Part shown: positions 46,186 to 59,000 of the stretch, one piece after another
Position numbering within the stretch: position 1 is the stretch's first letter
How the letters are laid out: every line of letters begins with the position of its first letter
Source: Dromaius novaehollandiae
Taxonomy: Eukaryota > Chordata > Aves > Casuariiformes > Dromaiidae
Direction: 5' to 3'
Assembly (NCBI RefSeq): GCF_036370855.1
Contig: NC_088113.1
Coordinates: 15,210,501-15,274,500 of the forward strand
DNA length: 64,000 nucleotides
Program-made: the position numbers and the translations under genes
The notes under the pieces: generated by a model
The model's database searches: none
Told to the model about the DNA's origin: nothing
Seen by the model: the letters and a program-made list of their open reading frames with translations, nothing else

Positions 46186-48739
46186 CAGGTCTTTCCAGTT
46201 ATCATATATAGGGGTTGGTATTGCTGCTAGGGTTATTTATTACATGTCATAGTCTTTTTGTGGAGGATATTTTATTTACAAGTGCAATGCTGCAATAGTT
46301 TACTCTTATGAAACCGGGACTGCTAAGTTTTTAGTAGGAAACCTTTTTGCTTACTGAATAGGGCTTAGCACGCACTATCTTTGCTTTGCAAATCGTGTCT
46401 TTTCAGCAATCATCCAAAGTCTTTTTTACAGTTGTCTGAGCCCCATAGGCAAATATATACTGTTAGACTATTAAGATAATTTTTCAGTTAAGACATCGTG
46501 AAACTGCAAGCAGGACAATAGAAACAAAACCCCTTTTGTTCTGACTAAACTGTTCCTAATGACCCCCTCTATAAACAGTGGCACCAGCGGAGGTCTCAAC
46601 AAGGCTCTTCATTGAGTCCCCTTTCAAAAGGACAAGCGGAGCAGAACATGGGGCAGAAACTCTCAGGGAGTTACTGCACTTCACTCCGCTTTGGTGGTCT
46701 GACCACAAGAGAGAATCTGTTGTTTTTGTTGTTCAAGGCACCCAAAACTAATAATTTAGAAGCATGAAGTTCCACAATTAGCATCCTATAAAGAGTTCTA
46801 AATATTTGGGTTGTCAGGAAAAGAGCAGAAGGAAACTGTTTGTTTGTTTACTTAAATCAAGGGGCTATAAAATGGATCCTTATGAATTCCATATAAATCT
46901 TCAGTATTTTGGGGAGAGATAAGTTACCTGTTAAGCTCAAATGCAAATAGGAGCATAAAGTCTAAAGAAGGAAAGATTTTTACATTCCAGGAAGATCCTT
47001 TGCATTTCTTTTGGGCATAAAAAATATTCTTTGGCAATAGCATGCGCATATCATGATCAGGGGAAAACTCTGTAGCAGAGTTCCCAGGTTTTTGTTGTTT
47101 AGCTTCTCGGGAAACTGAAGTTACAGTGACAACCTGAAACGACTAAAGACCGAACTCCTTTTCTGTAGGCTGTTTCATATAGATAACTGTACCATAAACA
47201 GTGTGTCTTCATGCACTTGAGGGCTCTGGAGATTATGAATCACTTCCTGATTAGTTCTGTGCCTATTTCTGTGTCCTGAATACATCTGAACAATAGAGCA
47301 GAAGATCTTCTATTAAAACAAAAACCTATCTAGAGAGCATCTTCATTGTATGTAATTCAGAAGCAATGATAGGTCAGACAGCAAAAGCCCATAATTTGGA
47401 CAATTTGGGAATTACACTGATTGCATTTGCAAGTAGAACTGCCAGTTTCTTCTGAAAGAAGCTGGAGTTGTGCTCTACCATCTGATTTAGTAAAGATATT
47501 TCTAACTTATATAAAGCATGGGCTATATGCATCATTTGGAAATAGGTAGGAAGAGATCACAGAAGGAAAAGAGAAAAGAAGATCCATTAAGGCAGAAACC
47601 ACATATTCTGTGTAAAAGCTAAATTGTGGAGATAAGTTCCTCCCACAAGCTTTGGAACACCTTGAAGCCTCTGTGGTGTTACCCAGGGCTGACAGCACTC
47701 TCCCATCCATGGGAAGAGCTCAGCTGTTCCCAGCTTTTGTTGATTAGTTATGGGGGCCACTCGCTTCCCTTAAAGAAGGGTGGAGTGGAAGATTTCAGAG
47801 TGTGTCTTGGCAAAAGGAAGGGTCTTTGAGGATTTGGGTAAGAGGAGAATGAAGGGCTAGTGCCCTGTGACAGGATACTGAGAGAGAAGTGGCAAAAAAA
47901 TCTTTAATTGTTAGCAAGGCTATTGAGAGGAACGGGGATGAGAAACGAACTGAGAGGATTTGCAAGTTGTGCAGAATTGTTCTAGGTCTTGAGGCAAGAG
48001 CGAGAAGCTGAGCATTTACTGTATTTGGTATGTATGGAAGAGCAGCTGGACATCAAGGGAGCTAATAAATTGCAGAGCCTAATTAATCTCTCTCCTGCAA
48101 GCTGTGTTGTTACACTAGAGGTAGAGAATATGCTTATGTTAAAGGATAATTCTGAGGAAGAACACCTGTGGCTCAACCTGGCTTTTCATGAAGACAGCTG
48201 TTTTGCCCTGTGGTGTAGCACTGTTCCATCAGGAGGTGCTCATGTATTCCACCAATGTGATCTCCTTTTTCTTGTATGCATGTCAGCATTGTATAGAGGT
48301 GGTAGACCTAGGTTTCAGGGTTAAATACGCTAACTATGTCATGTAATAGCATGATTGTACAATATTAATTTTTGTCACATCTTTCCTCAAAAATCTGCAT
48401 TTGTGGATAGTTTTTACTGAAAACTTCTGAAAAAATGGCTAACTGCATCTGCCTAAAACTTACTGTCTTTAACTCAGAGACTTTCTGGTTGAGAATTCCG
48501 GATAGGTAAGCTGAAAAAAAAACACCTTGTTTTCTGAATCCATCTATAGAAGCTTGTGGGAATTAATTTATAAGAACTAATGGACAGATGGAGTTCTAAC
48601 TGTGCTTGATATCATGAAAAACATGTTTTATTTAATGATTTGATTAGTAACTGTTGTTCTCATGTTCAGGGGCCATATGAAAGATGTTATAATTGTTGAG
48701 CATGGAGAGCATCTTATATCCAACAGTGTCAAAGAGGGT

Positions 48740-48786
48740 CTCTTTTTCTTTTTTTTTTTTTTCCTTCTTTTTTCCCCCGTCCTCCT
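48740..48786. repeat. Polypyrimidine tract
   Basis: A stretch of about 45 bases is almost all T and C on the plus strand. Confidence 0.9.
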
Positions 48787-49755
48787 AGTTTTCTTATGAC
48801 AACGTTAGGATAATGATGAAGAAGACAGAACAACGTGCAGTTTGTATTAGCTTTGACTGATGCGGAACTGCTTTCTCTTGAAAGCAATGAATCTGGCTGT
48901 AGATGAATCTCTTGAGCCAGAGTAGTCTTAAACAGGGATATCATATGATGAGACAGAATTACAGAAATTCTTTCATGAGATCTTGTGATTCTATCAGATT
49001 TTAAAAATGTTAGTTGTTATTTATTCCAGTGCATATAAAAACTTATTGCAAACTCTCAATCTCTTATTAACAACCACAAACACAGGCATATTGGTATAAA
49101 GCAGTGATCCTTAATATTTTTCTAATTTACAGATTTTGGAGGCAGGCAATTCTTTATGTCATGTCCAAGTCATTTGTCTTATTTACCTTCTTCAGATCCC
49201 TGTAAAAGCAGTTCACAGACCCCGAAGGCTTGTGAAGCACATCTTAAAAATCGGTCATATAGGACAGTATAAAATGCACAAATAATCTTTTCCTATGCAA
49301 GAGCTAAATGTCTCTCATGCTTCTAAAGACTAGCAGCTTGGGCTAAGTTATAAGAGGAAAAAATGAATTGAAGAGTTAAGGGTGGTGCACTGAGAATTAG
49401 GGTTGTCCAGAAACAAAAAATTCTAGTATATTTAAAAAAAAAATTCAACGGTTTTGACATTTGTTTTAGATTTGTCACAGAATGATTTAAAAAACAAAAC
49501 ATGAAGAGAAAGAATGAGACATCCCAGAATAGCCAGCATCCAGTGGCTAGGGTATTTACTTGGGCCATATCCAAATAGTGCTTCATGGGATTTGGAGCAG
49601 ACATTTGACATGATGTTTTCAACATTATTTTTGTCAGACTCGAATTTGGGCTCTGAAGTGTATTGAGAAAGAGCTTGCTTAGAGTCCTGTACATCAGAGG
49701 TGACTTAATCACCAGACTGTTCGGTCAGTCAGTCTCTCATTGACCTAGGGGAATC

Positions 49756-49788
49756 AATTTTTAAATAAAGTTAATTTTTAAATAAAGT
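49756..49788. repeat. Tandem duplication, 17-bp period, two copies
   Basis: The unit aatttttaaataaagtt is directly repeated; the second copy is one base short of full identity. Confidence 0.9.
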
Positions 49789-50807
49789 AAAGGAGCTATA
49801 GAGAGGGTAGACAGAGACTTTTTCTGTTGCAGTTGAATAGGGTGCTATCATACAGTTGGGTATTTTTCTGACTTTGGGAGAGAATAAAGTAAATAACGTT
49901 TGCATTTCTACTCCATTCTCATTCGGAACAGATTTTCTTCTGGGAATATCTGAACCTTTCTAAACATATCCATGGAAATCAATGTTACTTTTAAAAGTAT
50001 TATTGTTGACCAGTTCGCATTTTCTGATGGTGAAAAAAGCACTTCATCCCAAAACTCCCAGCCAGCTTAACTGATTTGAGACCCAGCTCCGTGTTGTACA
50101 AATACAAGGCATTTAGCTTGAGTGTTTCTGTGAATTTTCACTAGTGACCTCTGTTTAAAATGGTCTGAGATCATCAAATCTGTGTGTGTAAATTTGTGGG
50201 AACTCTGTAAGAAAGGTAGAGAGTAAAAGATAAAAAGCTGTTGATGACTCTCTCAGCTAATACTGAAATATTAGTGCTAAATTCACCTTTTAGGGGGGAA
50301 AAAACAACATAAAAATGCACTGGGTCAAAATTTTAACTCTTCTCCTTTCCCCCACAACCATGGATCTCACAACCTCATCCTTTCGTCCTTGTTCCCGGTC
50401 CCATTCAGAGTCTCATCGAGCACTGCTGGACACGCATTTGGCCCTCGTTCCCCCGTGCTCCTATCAGCCTCCCACTATCTTGTATTCATTCCTTCCTGCT
50501 GTCTTATTTACGCCATGGCCTGATCCAGCTGCAAACGCACTGTGTAGTCTTGGGCATTACTGACTAAGAACTGAGACTTGAATGTGTCCTGGGGGAGCCT
50601 AAAGGTGCTCCTCGAGGTGGAAGGAGTGTGTTTCAACAGCGCGTGCTCTCCGTGTCTCAGCTCTTGAGTCATCACTCAGCATGGTGAATTTTAAAGAAGT
50701 TTTCATTTGTGCAACTGTGTATTGAAAAGCTGATTACAGGGTTAATGGTTCTACTTGAAAACAGTTGTCCCATTACTGTAGATGAAGTCGACCCATTTCA
50801 GCATGCC

Positions 50808-50829
50808 CTGTAATAAAGCGTTATTACAG
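50808..50829. repeat. Tight perfect hairpin, 9-bp arms, 4-base loop
   Basis: CTGTAATAA (50808-50816), loop agcg, TTATTACAG (50821-50829). Confidence 0.95.
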
Positions 50830-51138
50830 ATTATGTATGCAGTCAATGCCTTGCTTCCCCAGAAGAACAAAATGGAAATGTATTTTGCATCAGATATTAA
50901 ATGTGGTTTGCCTACTTCCCTGAGCAGCTAAATCATATTGAGCCAAACTGGGGATAGCTATGTTTGATACCATGTGTGGCTCTCAGCTCCCTTCCATTCC
51001 CTTGTACAGGTTCAGGACTGGAATATTGCATTTTTAACATCTGAAAAAAATGAAGTGTCTACCAGTCGAAACAAATGCCTTGCGGAGACAGCAAAACTAT
51101 ATAAGCTATCTCCAGCCCAGGATGTAGTGTAGCTGTGC

Positions 51139-51173
51139 TAATTAGCCTACTGAGAAATAAAATAGGCTAATTA
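51139..51173. repeat. Perfect inverted repeat with TAATTA cores, 11-bp arms
   Basis: TAATTAGCCTA (51139-51149) and TAGGCTAATTA (51163-51173), 13-base loop. Each arm carries the homeodomain core TAATTA. Confidence 0.95.
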
Positions 51174-51180
51174 ACTGCTG

Positions 51181-51227
51181 AGAAGCAGAATTTATTAGCT
51201 CTAATGCAAGTTTCTCATTCTGCTTCT
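51181..51227. repeat. Perfect inverted repeat, 11-bp arms, with nested palindrome
   Basis: AGAAGCAGAAT (51181-51191) and ATTCTGCTTCT (51217-51227) with a 25-base loop. Within the loop ATTAG-ct-CTAAT is also inverted. Confidence 0.95.
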
Positions 51228-52639
51228 AATACCCTGTCTAGCTTGTTTTGAGCTCACACAGGTAGCTCTGAGCAGGTGCTGGACACGCTTCCTGTCATTT
51301 AGGAAGCACTAGGTGATGCTCCAGTTTAGATGAAATATATAGACAAGACTCTACCAACTTCTGGTCAATGGAGATCCTATCATACCTTTTAGTCTGATTC
51401 CCTAGGGAAACTACTTATACAGTTGTATTATTTGTCTGATCCAGTTTCCAATATGCTAACTACATTTGTCACAGATTACACAGATGTTTCAGAGATATTA
51501 CATCCTTACCAGTTTTGCAAGAGTTAGCACATAGGTAGAGGAAGGAATCCTTATTCATGATGCCATTGAGAAGAAGGGAAAATTCAGCGATTGCTCATTG
51601 TGTTTGACAACAACAAACCATCCAACGGATTTGCACATAGCTCTGAAATATTCCTCGGCAAATGCAATGTTTTATTCGGCTGACAAATCGCAAAAGTTAT
51701 AGAGATGGCTAGGGGAAAGATGTCGGGGCTTGGTGGAGTAGACCTCAGAGAACAAGAGATGCTGAATGTTCTTGGTGTGGGGGAGTCTGGAAGGACAAAG
51801 AGGGCCTGGAATTATGGCAGTGTGACTACTGGAGAGGATGCCAGAAGAGCTGGGGTTATTTAAATAGGGAGGTGTAAGAGAAGTGACCTAAATCCTTAAG
51901 GAATCAAGCTCCATTAGCTCCAGGTTTCAGGGAACAATTTGTTAGGAAAGTGTTGAGGTATTAATTTTGTTATTTTGGATGCATTTACATTGAGATTTTA
52001 ACCCTGCTACAACTCCATGCATCACTTGTAGGTAGTATATCTCCTTGCTGCTTTGCAGCATGAATCTGCTGGTATTTGACCTGAAAAGACCATTATACCA
52101 GCTTTATTTGCTGTGCATTTAATAAAGTTGTAGCTGTTGTGACCATAACTCATGACTGCCGTGTCATTCTCTAGTGGCGTAACCAGCGAGTCGACATTCC
52201 AGTAACATCAGTTCAAAGGGAAGTATGAGAGCCTCGAATGTATGCCAGAGCATTGTGACTTTTATTACTCCTCTCCTCCTGCCCTTCGCTGCTAGTAAGA
52301 TACATTCTCTGGCTGTAGAAGTGAAGAGTACAAAGCATCTTGGGACCTTGTAGTGCAAAATGTAAAAAGTGATGTTATCTCCAGAAAGTGGACTTTAGAT
52401 TCTATCAGCACACATTTAGCATAAAGCATTTCCTATGGTAATGCCTCTCACTTTCCCAGACTTTTACAGGCTCCAAGTGGCACACAGGCTGCAGACCTCT
52501 TTGTAATGTTAATGAATCATCTTAATGGACTGTTTTAGCAGAAACATTCATCACCTTTTGTACCACAATGATTTTTTTTGTTATACTTAAATGGTTAAGC
52601 AGGCAATAAATGCCTATCAGACCAACCACTATGGTCTAG

Positions 52640-52672
52640 TAATCCACCTCACTATAAATCACCAGTGGATTA
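52640..52672. promoter_or_regulatory. Inverted pair of OTX/PITX-type sites
   Basis: TAATCCAC (52640-52647) and GTGGATTA (52665-52672) are perfect inverted copies. TAATCC is the core bound by K50 (bicoid-class) homeodomains such as OTX and PITX. TTTAATTAAC follows nearby. Confidence 0.45.
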
Positions 52673-53629
52673 TTATTGTCCTGTTTAATTAACAGTCTTA
52701 AGGGATTCTGTCCTGGGATAGACTTTCACCTTGCACTAAGCAGGCATTAACATTTCAAATAAGAATAAGTGTGTTTATGTGAAAAGTGTTAATCAGCATG
52801 ACCTGGAACCGGTAGTGGTGGGTTGGATGAAATATGTGTATGGGTATGCTGTGCATGCGTGGGTGGTAGTTTTGTACATAGGTTTTCAATGCAAGCTAAA
52901 ATCAGACCACGTAAGTCATTGGGAATGATAGTTTCAGTATCATCTATATTAGATCATCAATGTATTTGGGTATATTTACTTGTATACAGCAGGTTTAAAG
53001 ATTTTGATTCCAAGAGACAGGAAGATGACATTTTTTGTGAGTGTACATTTGTTTGTGGTCTAGTTCAGTCTGAAGTATTTTTAGAGGACTTGAACAAACT
53101 CCCTCCTTTTTCTGCAACAAAAGGTGAGAGGGGAGGTCTGATCCTGTTGCTCCTCTGTGAACTCTTTTCAGCCTTCACAGCCAGAAAGAGTAAGCGAAGC
53201 AGCAAGAGTTCCTGGGAAAGGCAGGGGGGTCCGCAGGCTTATATGCGCTTTGTAGAACAATCCCTGTGGTTCTTTTGCAAACGAAATTCCCACCCCAGGA
53301 CACAAGCTTGATACGGGGTCACTCTCAATATACAAACATTTTTGTACCTAGTAAATCTCAAAGCTGTTTTCCTCCTCCTGGCAGAATATAAAGATGGCAG
53401 CTTTTTTTTCTCTAGTAAAATTTAATGCATTTACTAAGAATTTCCTCATCTTTTGTCAAGAGATAAATAAACGCGAAAAAGGCTCTTGTTATTAGTGTTT
53501 CCTATCCATGAAATCTCATCGAGCTTTCTTTGATTTTATATTCGTAATACTAGTAGTGCATTTACCAACTACACACTCTGTCGATATTACCCAATGCTAG
53601 CAGCAGTATATGTGAGTTTAATGGAGTGC

Positions 53630-53760
53630 TGTATTTCCGTTTTACAGACGTAGCAGCTAACGCGTAAATGTTCAGGGATCTTCTGAGGTCTTTGAGAGCC
53701 TCAGCTAGTAACATAGCTCAAGAGAGCTGGTTCTGGTCAGCACACCAACCCCTTGGCATT
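53630..53760 (-). mobile_element. Possible MIR-like SINE relic
   Basis: The sequence ttccgttttacagacgtagc recalls the reverse-strand MIR core 'ccccattttacagatgagg'. The following 100 bases agree only loosely. Confidence 0.4.
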
Positions 53761-53838
53761 TTGGTTAAATTATTTCCTGGTATGGACTCCTGTGAACTAG
53801 AGAACAAATAAAACCGCTAAGTGGGACACAAACACACT

Positions 53839-53880
53839 AAATCTTTTAAATTAAGAGACTGAATCTCTTAATACAGATTT
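53839..53880. repeat. Extended hairpin: 9-bp perfect arms plus 6-bp outer arms
   Basis: ATTAAGAGA (53850-53858) pairs with TCTCTTAAT (53864-53872) around ctgaa. Outside, AAATCT (53839-53844) pairs with AGATTT (53875-53880). Confidence 0.92.
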
Positions 53881-55526
53881 CTTTCCTGAAACAAAGCTCC
53901 AGTTATGCAAGATTAAATCTTTCCTCTAAGATTGCATGGATTTATTGATGGAAAAAAATCTTCTGTCATATAAATGGAAATGTACTACTTAATGTAGTCT
54001 GTTAATCAGAGGCAAAATGTGGCATTAGCACTTTCAGTGGTATTTTTGTTTCAGTTGCATACTAATCTACCAGTTTTTATCCTGTGCTAATTCGTAACTG
54101 AAAAGGTGTGAACTGATTCACAACAGAGCATGTGGGAAATAGCACAAAACACTCAAGGAGTTTGAACGAGACAAGAAATAAAACTATGCTAATAAAGCAT
54201 ATGTTGTTATTGCCTGAAGAACAGCAATGATAGAAAAAAATAATATTTTAAGTGAAAGACAGTATCGTGGTGTGGTCTGTGTGTGTTGATCATACAATAG
54301 TTTTTGCAAATCATTTAACAGATGCACAAAAACCACACGAAGTTTCAAGTGTGGGCATGTCCTGAGAAGAATCTCCTTCATTCCCTCTAGACACACCCTG
54401 CTAATTAAATCCATCATTGCCTCGCAGTAAGCCCCAGGGTTCAATCTTTTCTAGAGCACTGTTACTATCCAACATTTTAGCTCATACAGTAGGCAGCCAA
54501 GATTTCATGTCTGTGCGTATAGTAGGACTCCTAGCCAATACTTCTTACAGATTCTCCTCTTCCCCATCCCAGTCTGGATGCATAATACAGATTTATTTTT
54601 TTCTAAGGTAAAGGTGTAACTTCAACATTCTTTTCAGATTATGTTCTTATATTCTAAAGCAGTAATCTGTATGAGGGTGGGAAGTTAAGGTCTAATAAAA
54701 TCAGGAATTTGTGCTCCATGTAGCTAGCTGGCTATGAGAAACTGCCGCAGAATGGATATTGAATGACTTCTATAGTCCAGTCAGGTTTTATCAGAACAGG
54801 TCATCAACCAGTAGGCTGCACAAACCTGTTCCACGGCTTCCCCATTGATTAAGTATCTGGAGACATTTACACATAGATCAAATTCTCCATAATCTATTTT
54901 CTGTGTATCACACACAAGTTCTCTTTCAAGCTAGGGCAAGAAAGTTCCCTCCAATGGCAAGAAATGAAAAGATGGTACAGGTCCGTAATGTATTTCTGTG
55001 CTTTGAATTTCCTTGGAACCAGACTATGACCTCAGAGTCCCATGTGCTGAGATCAGTGGGACTGCAGGGAGTATAAGGGAGGTAAAACCTGGCAATGTAT
55101 GCCCAAATGTTAAGGAATTTAAAAACTGATTTTTCCATCTGATTGCAAAGCTGACCTGTATGGGGAAAGGGAGGGATGGAGGGAGTAGGCAGCTTCCAGC
55201 CAAGTTCAGAAGGCCAAATTCCACCTGGGGCTCTATACCGGGATTGTCCAAAACAAGGTGGAAGGTCCTGGGTGGAACTGTCATCTGAAAGAGTCTGCTT
55301 CCTTTCATCTAGTGATTTCCACTCTTCTCCCGATGAGGTTGTTCCCAGTCTCTTATCCTGCTCTTGCTCTCTGCCCTATGTATAATCTTGCAAACATCCT
55401 GAGCACTGTCCCCATCTCCTTGCTTTTGTCTTTGCTTTTCCCCATTTTCCTCTGCACCTCTTTTCTTCTTTTCTAGTTTGCGACAATAGATGTCAGGAGA
55501 AGCAGTGGGAGGATATGCTAAAAATC

Positions 55527-55554
55527 TAAAAAAAAAAAAGAAAAGAAAAAAAAG
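55527..55554. repeat. A-rich run
   Basis: Nearly pure A with two interrupting G residues. Confidence 0.9.
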
Positions 55555-56051
55555 ATAATTTCTTTGTGTTAAAAGTGCCCTAAATAGAATGTATGCAGTT
55601 TAAATGATCCCTGAACTCTAGCCTGTGTGTTTCAGTAAGGTGTTCTAAACAGATAATTAGATAAATATTGCAACTGATGTAATCAATACCTGAAAGTGCT
55701 TGTGATAAATACAAGAAATAACCTGTCTAGATTATTTGAATAATTGATACTAGTTAATTAGTATATTTGTGTTATTCAGGCCTGTGGTTTTTTTGCTGTT
55801 TCCTTTGAATAGTTTTCTTTTCTACTTTTTTGTTTGTCCATTTGGACAAAGTGAGCAATGGTGACCAAACAATTTAGTGAATTAGTTAAGAAAAGTTTAT
55901 TTTTAATTTAAGGGGATGATAGCCAATATTATATTTCAAATTAAGTATTTCTGTTTTGCACTTGTACAAAATCCTTACCAAAAATAGTATTCTGTTGCCT
56001 AGTAATTGCTTATGAAGAATTTTAAACAAAAATGCAGCTCTTTTTATGTAA

Positions 56052-56057
<6 letters not shown>

Positions 56058-56091
<34 letters not shown>
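56058..56091. repeat. (TA)n microsatellite, about 16 units
   Basis: An uninterrupted alternating TA run of about 32 bases; the longest dinucleotide repeat in the window. Confidence 0.97.
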
Positions 56092-56092
<1 letters not shown>

Positions 56093-59000
56093 GTAGGTAC
56101 GATAAAAATATGTGTAATATTGAAGCATAGGAGATATTTGAAAGAGTAAGAAATCAGAGGATGGCAATTTTGGATTTTATGTTAGGTTCTTCAATTGTAA
56201 TTATTCCAGGGGTGTTGATTTTGTAGTTATTGAGGTTTTTTGTTGCTGTTTTTCAAGGAATGTGTGAAAAATGCCTGTGAAAACCAAAGGAAAAGAAAGA
56301 GTTTAGTACTTCAGCCTTTTGCTTACTGTTATCTTTAGGTTGTTTTCCCCACCTATTCATGACCCACATTTTCCACTGTACTTTGCTTTAATGAGGTTAA
56401 ATTCAGCACAGGATACTACAGTTACCAAGGTTCTTGTTTTCTCTTACCACATTTATAAGGCGCATGGTTGGAAAAAAGGACAGTATGACAGGTTTTTCAT
56501 AGCTGAATAACCTCTGTATCTGTACCCTGGGGAATGTAAGCAGCTAGCCTTAAGTCAGTACAGATATGGGCTTATTAGTCTTGCCAGTAATGATAGGGGA
56601 ATGAATGGAGTTCAAAGATGAATTTTACATATAGTTAACACCATTTTGCCTCAGTATATTTATAAGCAAGAGTCTTACCTAAAGACAGTTGGCAAAAAAT
56701 ACTGTATGCTATGTTTATTTTTTTAATCATGATAAAAATATCTGTTTGGGCTGCACAGAAGTGTTTCTCAAATATCAAGTGCATTTTCAGACTTTGTAAT
56801 TATGAAAACTTTAAAACAGTTATTGATAATCATTTCTCAAAATCTTAGCATAAAGTATTTTTATTACAATGTTTTAACATGTCTGATCTCAGTATATTGC
56901 TTACTGTATTTATTACAAATATGTCATATAAAACACTGAAATAAGTGTATCATTTCAAAGTAAAAGTTCTCGCTCAGTTTAAATCGTCTCCATCAAAATG
57001 CTGAATGAACACAGGAAAAGACCTAGAATCTGTTATTGTTACCCCATAATAATGGAAAATTAGTATGAATGAGATTTGTGACTATATATTCTGCAAAAAG
57101 AACTTATCTTGTTAAACAGACAATATTTAATTTATGAAATTAGAAGTTTTCCACTAGGAGTAAGGAGTGCACTATTCTATCAATTTCAGTCTCCATAAAT
57201 ATTGGGTTTGGGCATAATGTAAATGATTAATTTATTTTTTTTTCAAATTCTACAAAATCAGTGACTAAATCCATCCTATATGAGTTCAGTGACCTCTTTG
57301 GCTTGTGTTGTGTTGTTTTTCCCTCCACACAAGAAGCGTTAGTACAATATGTATGTGAAATAAGTTCCCAAGAGATCCACACTACTGAAATCAAAGATGG
57401 GCACAGAATGTTATGAAAACCTTTCTTTCCGTCATCTTTCTGAGTTTGAAGGTTATTCCCTAGTTTTTCAAAGTATGTTTCAAGAGAAAAAAAGATAATC
57501 AATATTTTCTTATGTAATTCTGCCTGTTTGTTCAGCTGTTTTCTCCTATTTTGGCCTTTCTTTGTCCTCTTTCTTCCAAATTCTAGCCTGAGAGATGTCT
57601 GGTTTGGCTTTCAAACTTATATTTATCATTTTCTTCCTACTAGTCACTCTTTCAGTTCTTTCCAGTGTAACAGTGACATGAAAAGATTGAGGTAATAATT
57701 CTGTAATGGATTGCTGCACCAGAAAGAAACCTCATTTTGCTTTTCCCAGGGCTCGCAGGGAATCCTTTTGCCACAGCTTCCTTCTCCCCAAGGAGATTAT
57801 ACAAAATTGTTCTTGCGGCCATTCATTCTGTCAGTATGAGTAGACAATCGGATTCCCATCAGTTCCCATGAGTAGACTCATGATTCCCAGAAAACATCAT
57901 CAGCACAGTACTTCTCAGAACAGTTAGTATTACTTCTGTACTCCAGGCCAGAAGTGCCTGTGTTTCAATAATGCATCAGTAATCCCAATACATACACAAA
58001 TTTGTAAAGAGATTTGGATCCTCCCAGACAACTTGTGTGGTGTAATTTTCTTTCTCCTATTAAATATTCAAATTATCATTTTATTGTTAATATGTTTATG
58101 TGAGTCTGAGCATTTGTTTCCCTGTGGAAACTAATTGTCCTATTTTTGCCTTTCTTGGTCTTGTTTGCTGATTATATATTCATATTTATTTTACAATGTA
58201 AAACTCTAGTAATAAGAGTGAAACCAAAAATGCTAAAAAAACATATCCAAGAGGGAACATTATGTTTTTTATAGTACCCTCCTTATCCAAATTATATCCA
58301 AATGATCTAATTTGTTTGGGGAATCCAGTTTTCTGGAAGTAAATTTTTGTTTCAGCAAGCGTAGTCTCTCTAGAATAAGTATGTTTTACAGGAATTAACT
58401 AATTTTTAATGGAATAATATCTCAATTAATTTAAGTCAAAGTGAAGATTTTCCTATATTAGTTAGCAATCATATAACTGAAACATCTAGAAATTTGATTT
58501 ACTTGAAATTCAGTTCCTTCTGCTTGGATCTTTTAAGAGAGAAGAGCCAATATAGTGTAATAGCAGCTGTTCAGCAACACCTATTATTTGCTTACATTAC
58601 ATCACTAATATGAGGCACCCTGTCGTTAAAATGAGAGTTAGGAATTGGCTCTCCTGATTCACTTCTTAGCATTCTATAATTTTGCTGAGGAGATGATCTC
58701 ATCCAGCTCTCTGCACTAAAGAGGAATCTGGATTGGTTGAGGAGCATGTTAGTTTTCCTGCTGGTGAAGCATCAAACTTTATTAAATGGCTGAAAGAAAC
58801 GTTTCAGCTTAATTCATAGAGAAAGCTTTAAATATTATTACTGTGGAACTAATGGACAGAGGGAGCTTAGGCAGTAACTTCAGCAGCACCGTTTCTACAC
58901 CAGTTGTTTTCTATTTCTTCTCCGTGACGCTGTAAGCTCTCAGTCTTGCATTCCTGGCACTCAAAACTCCTGGTGAATGGATCCAGGTAAAGAAGCATTC

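Noticed and set aside
52823-53311. 162-codon plus-strand ORF in the upstream region
   Set aside because: It begins at TTG; the first ATG leaves about 140 codons. There is no family resemblance, so it is treated as chance.
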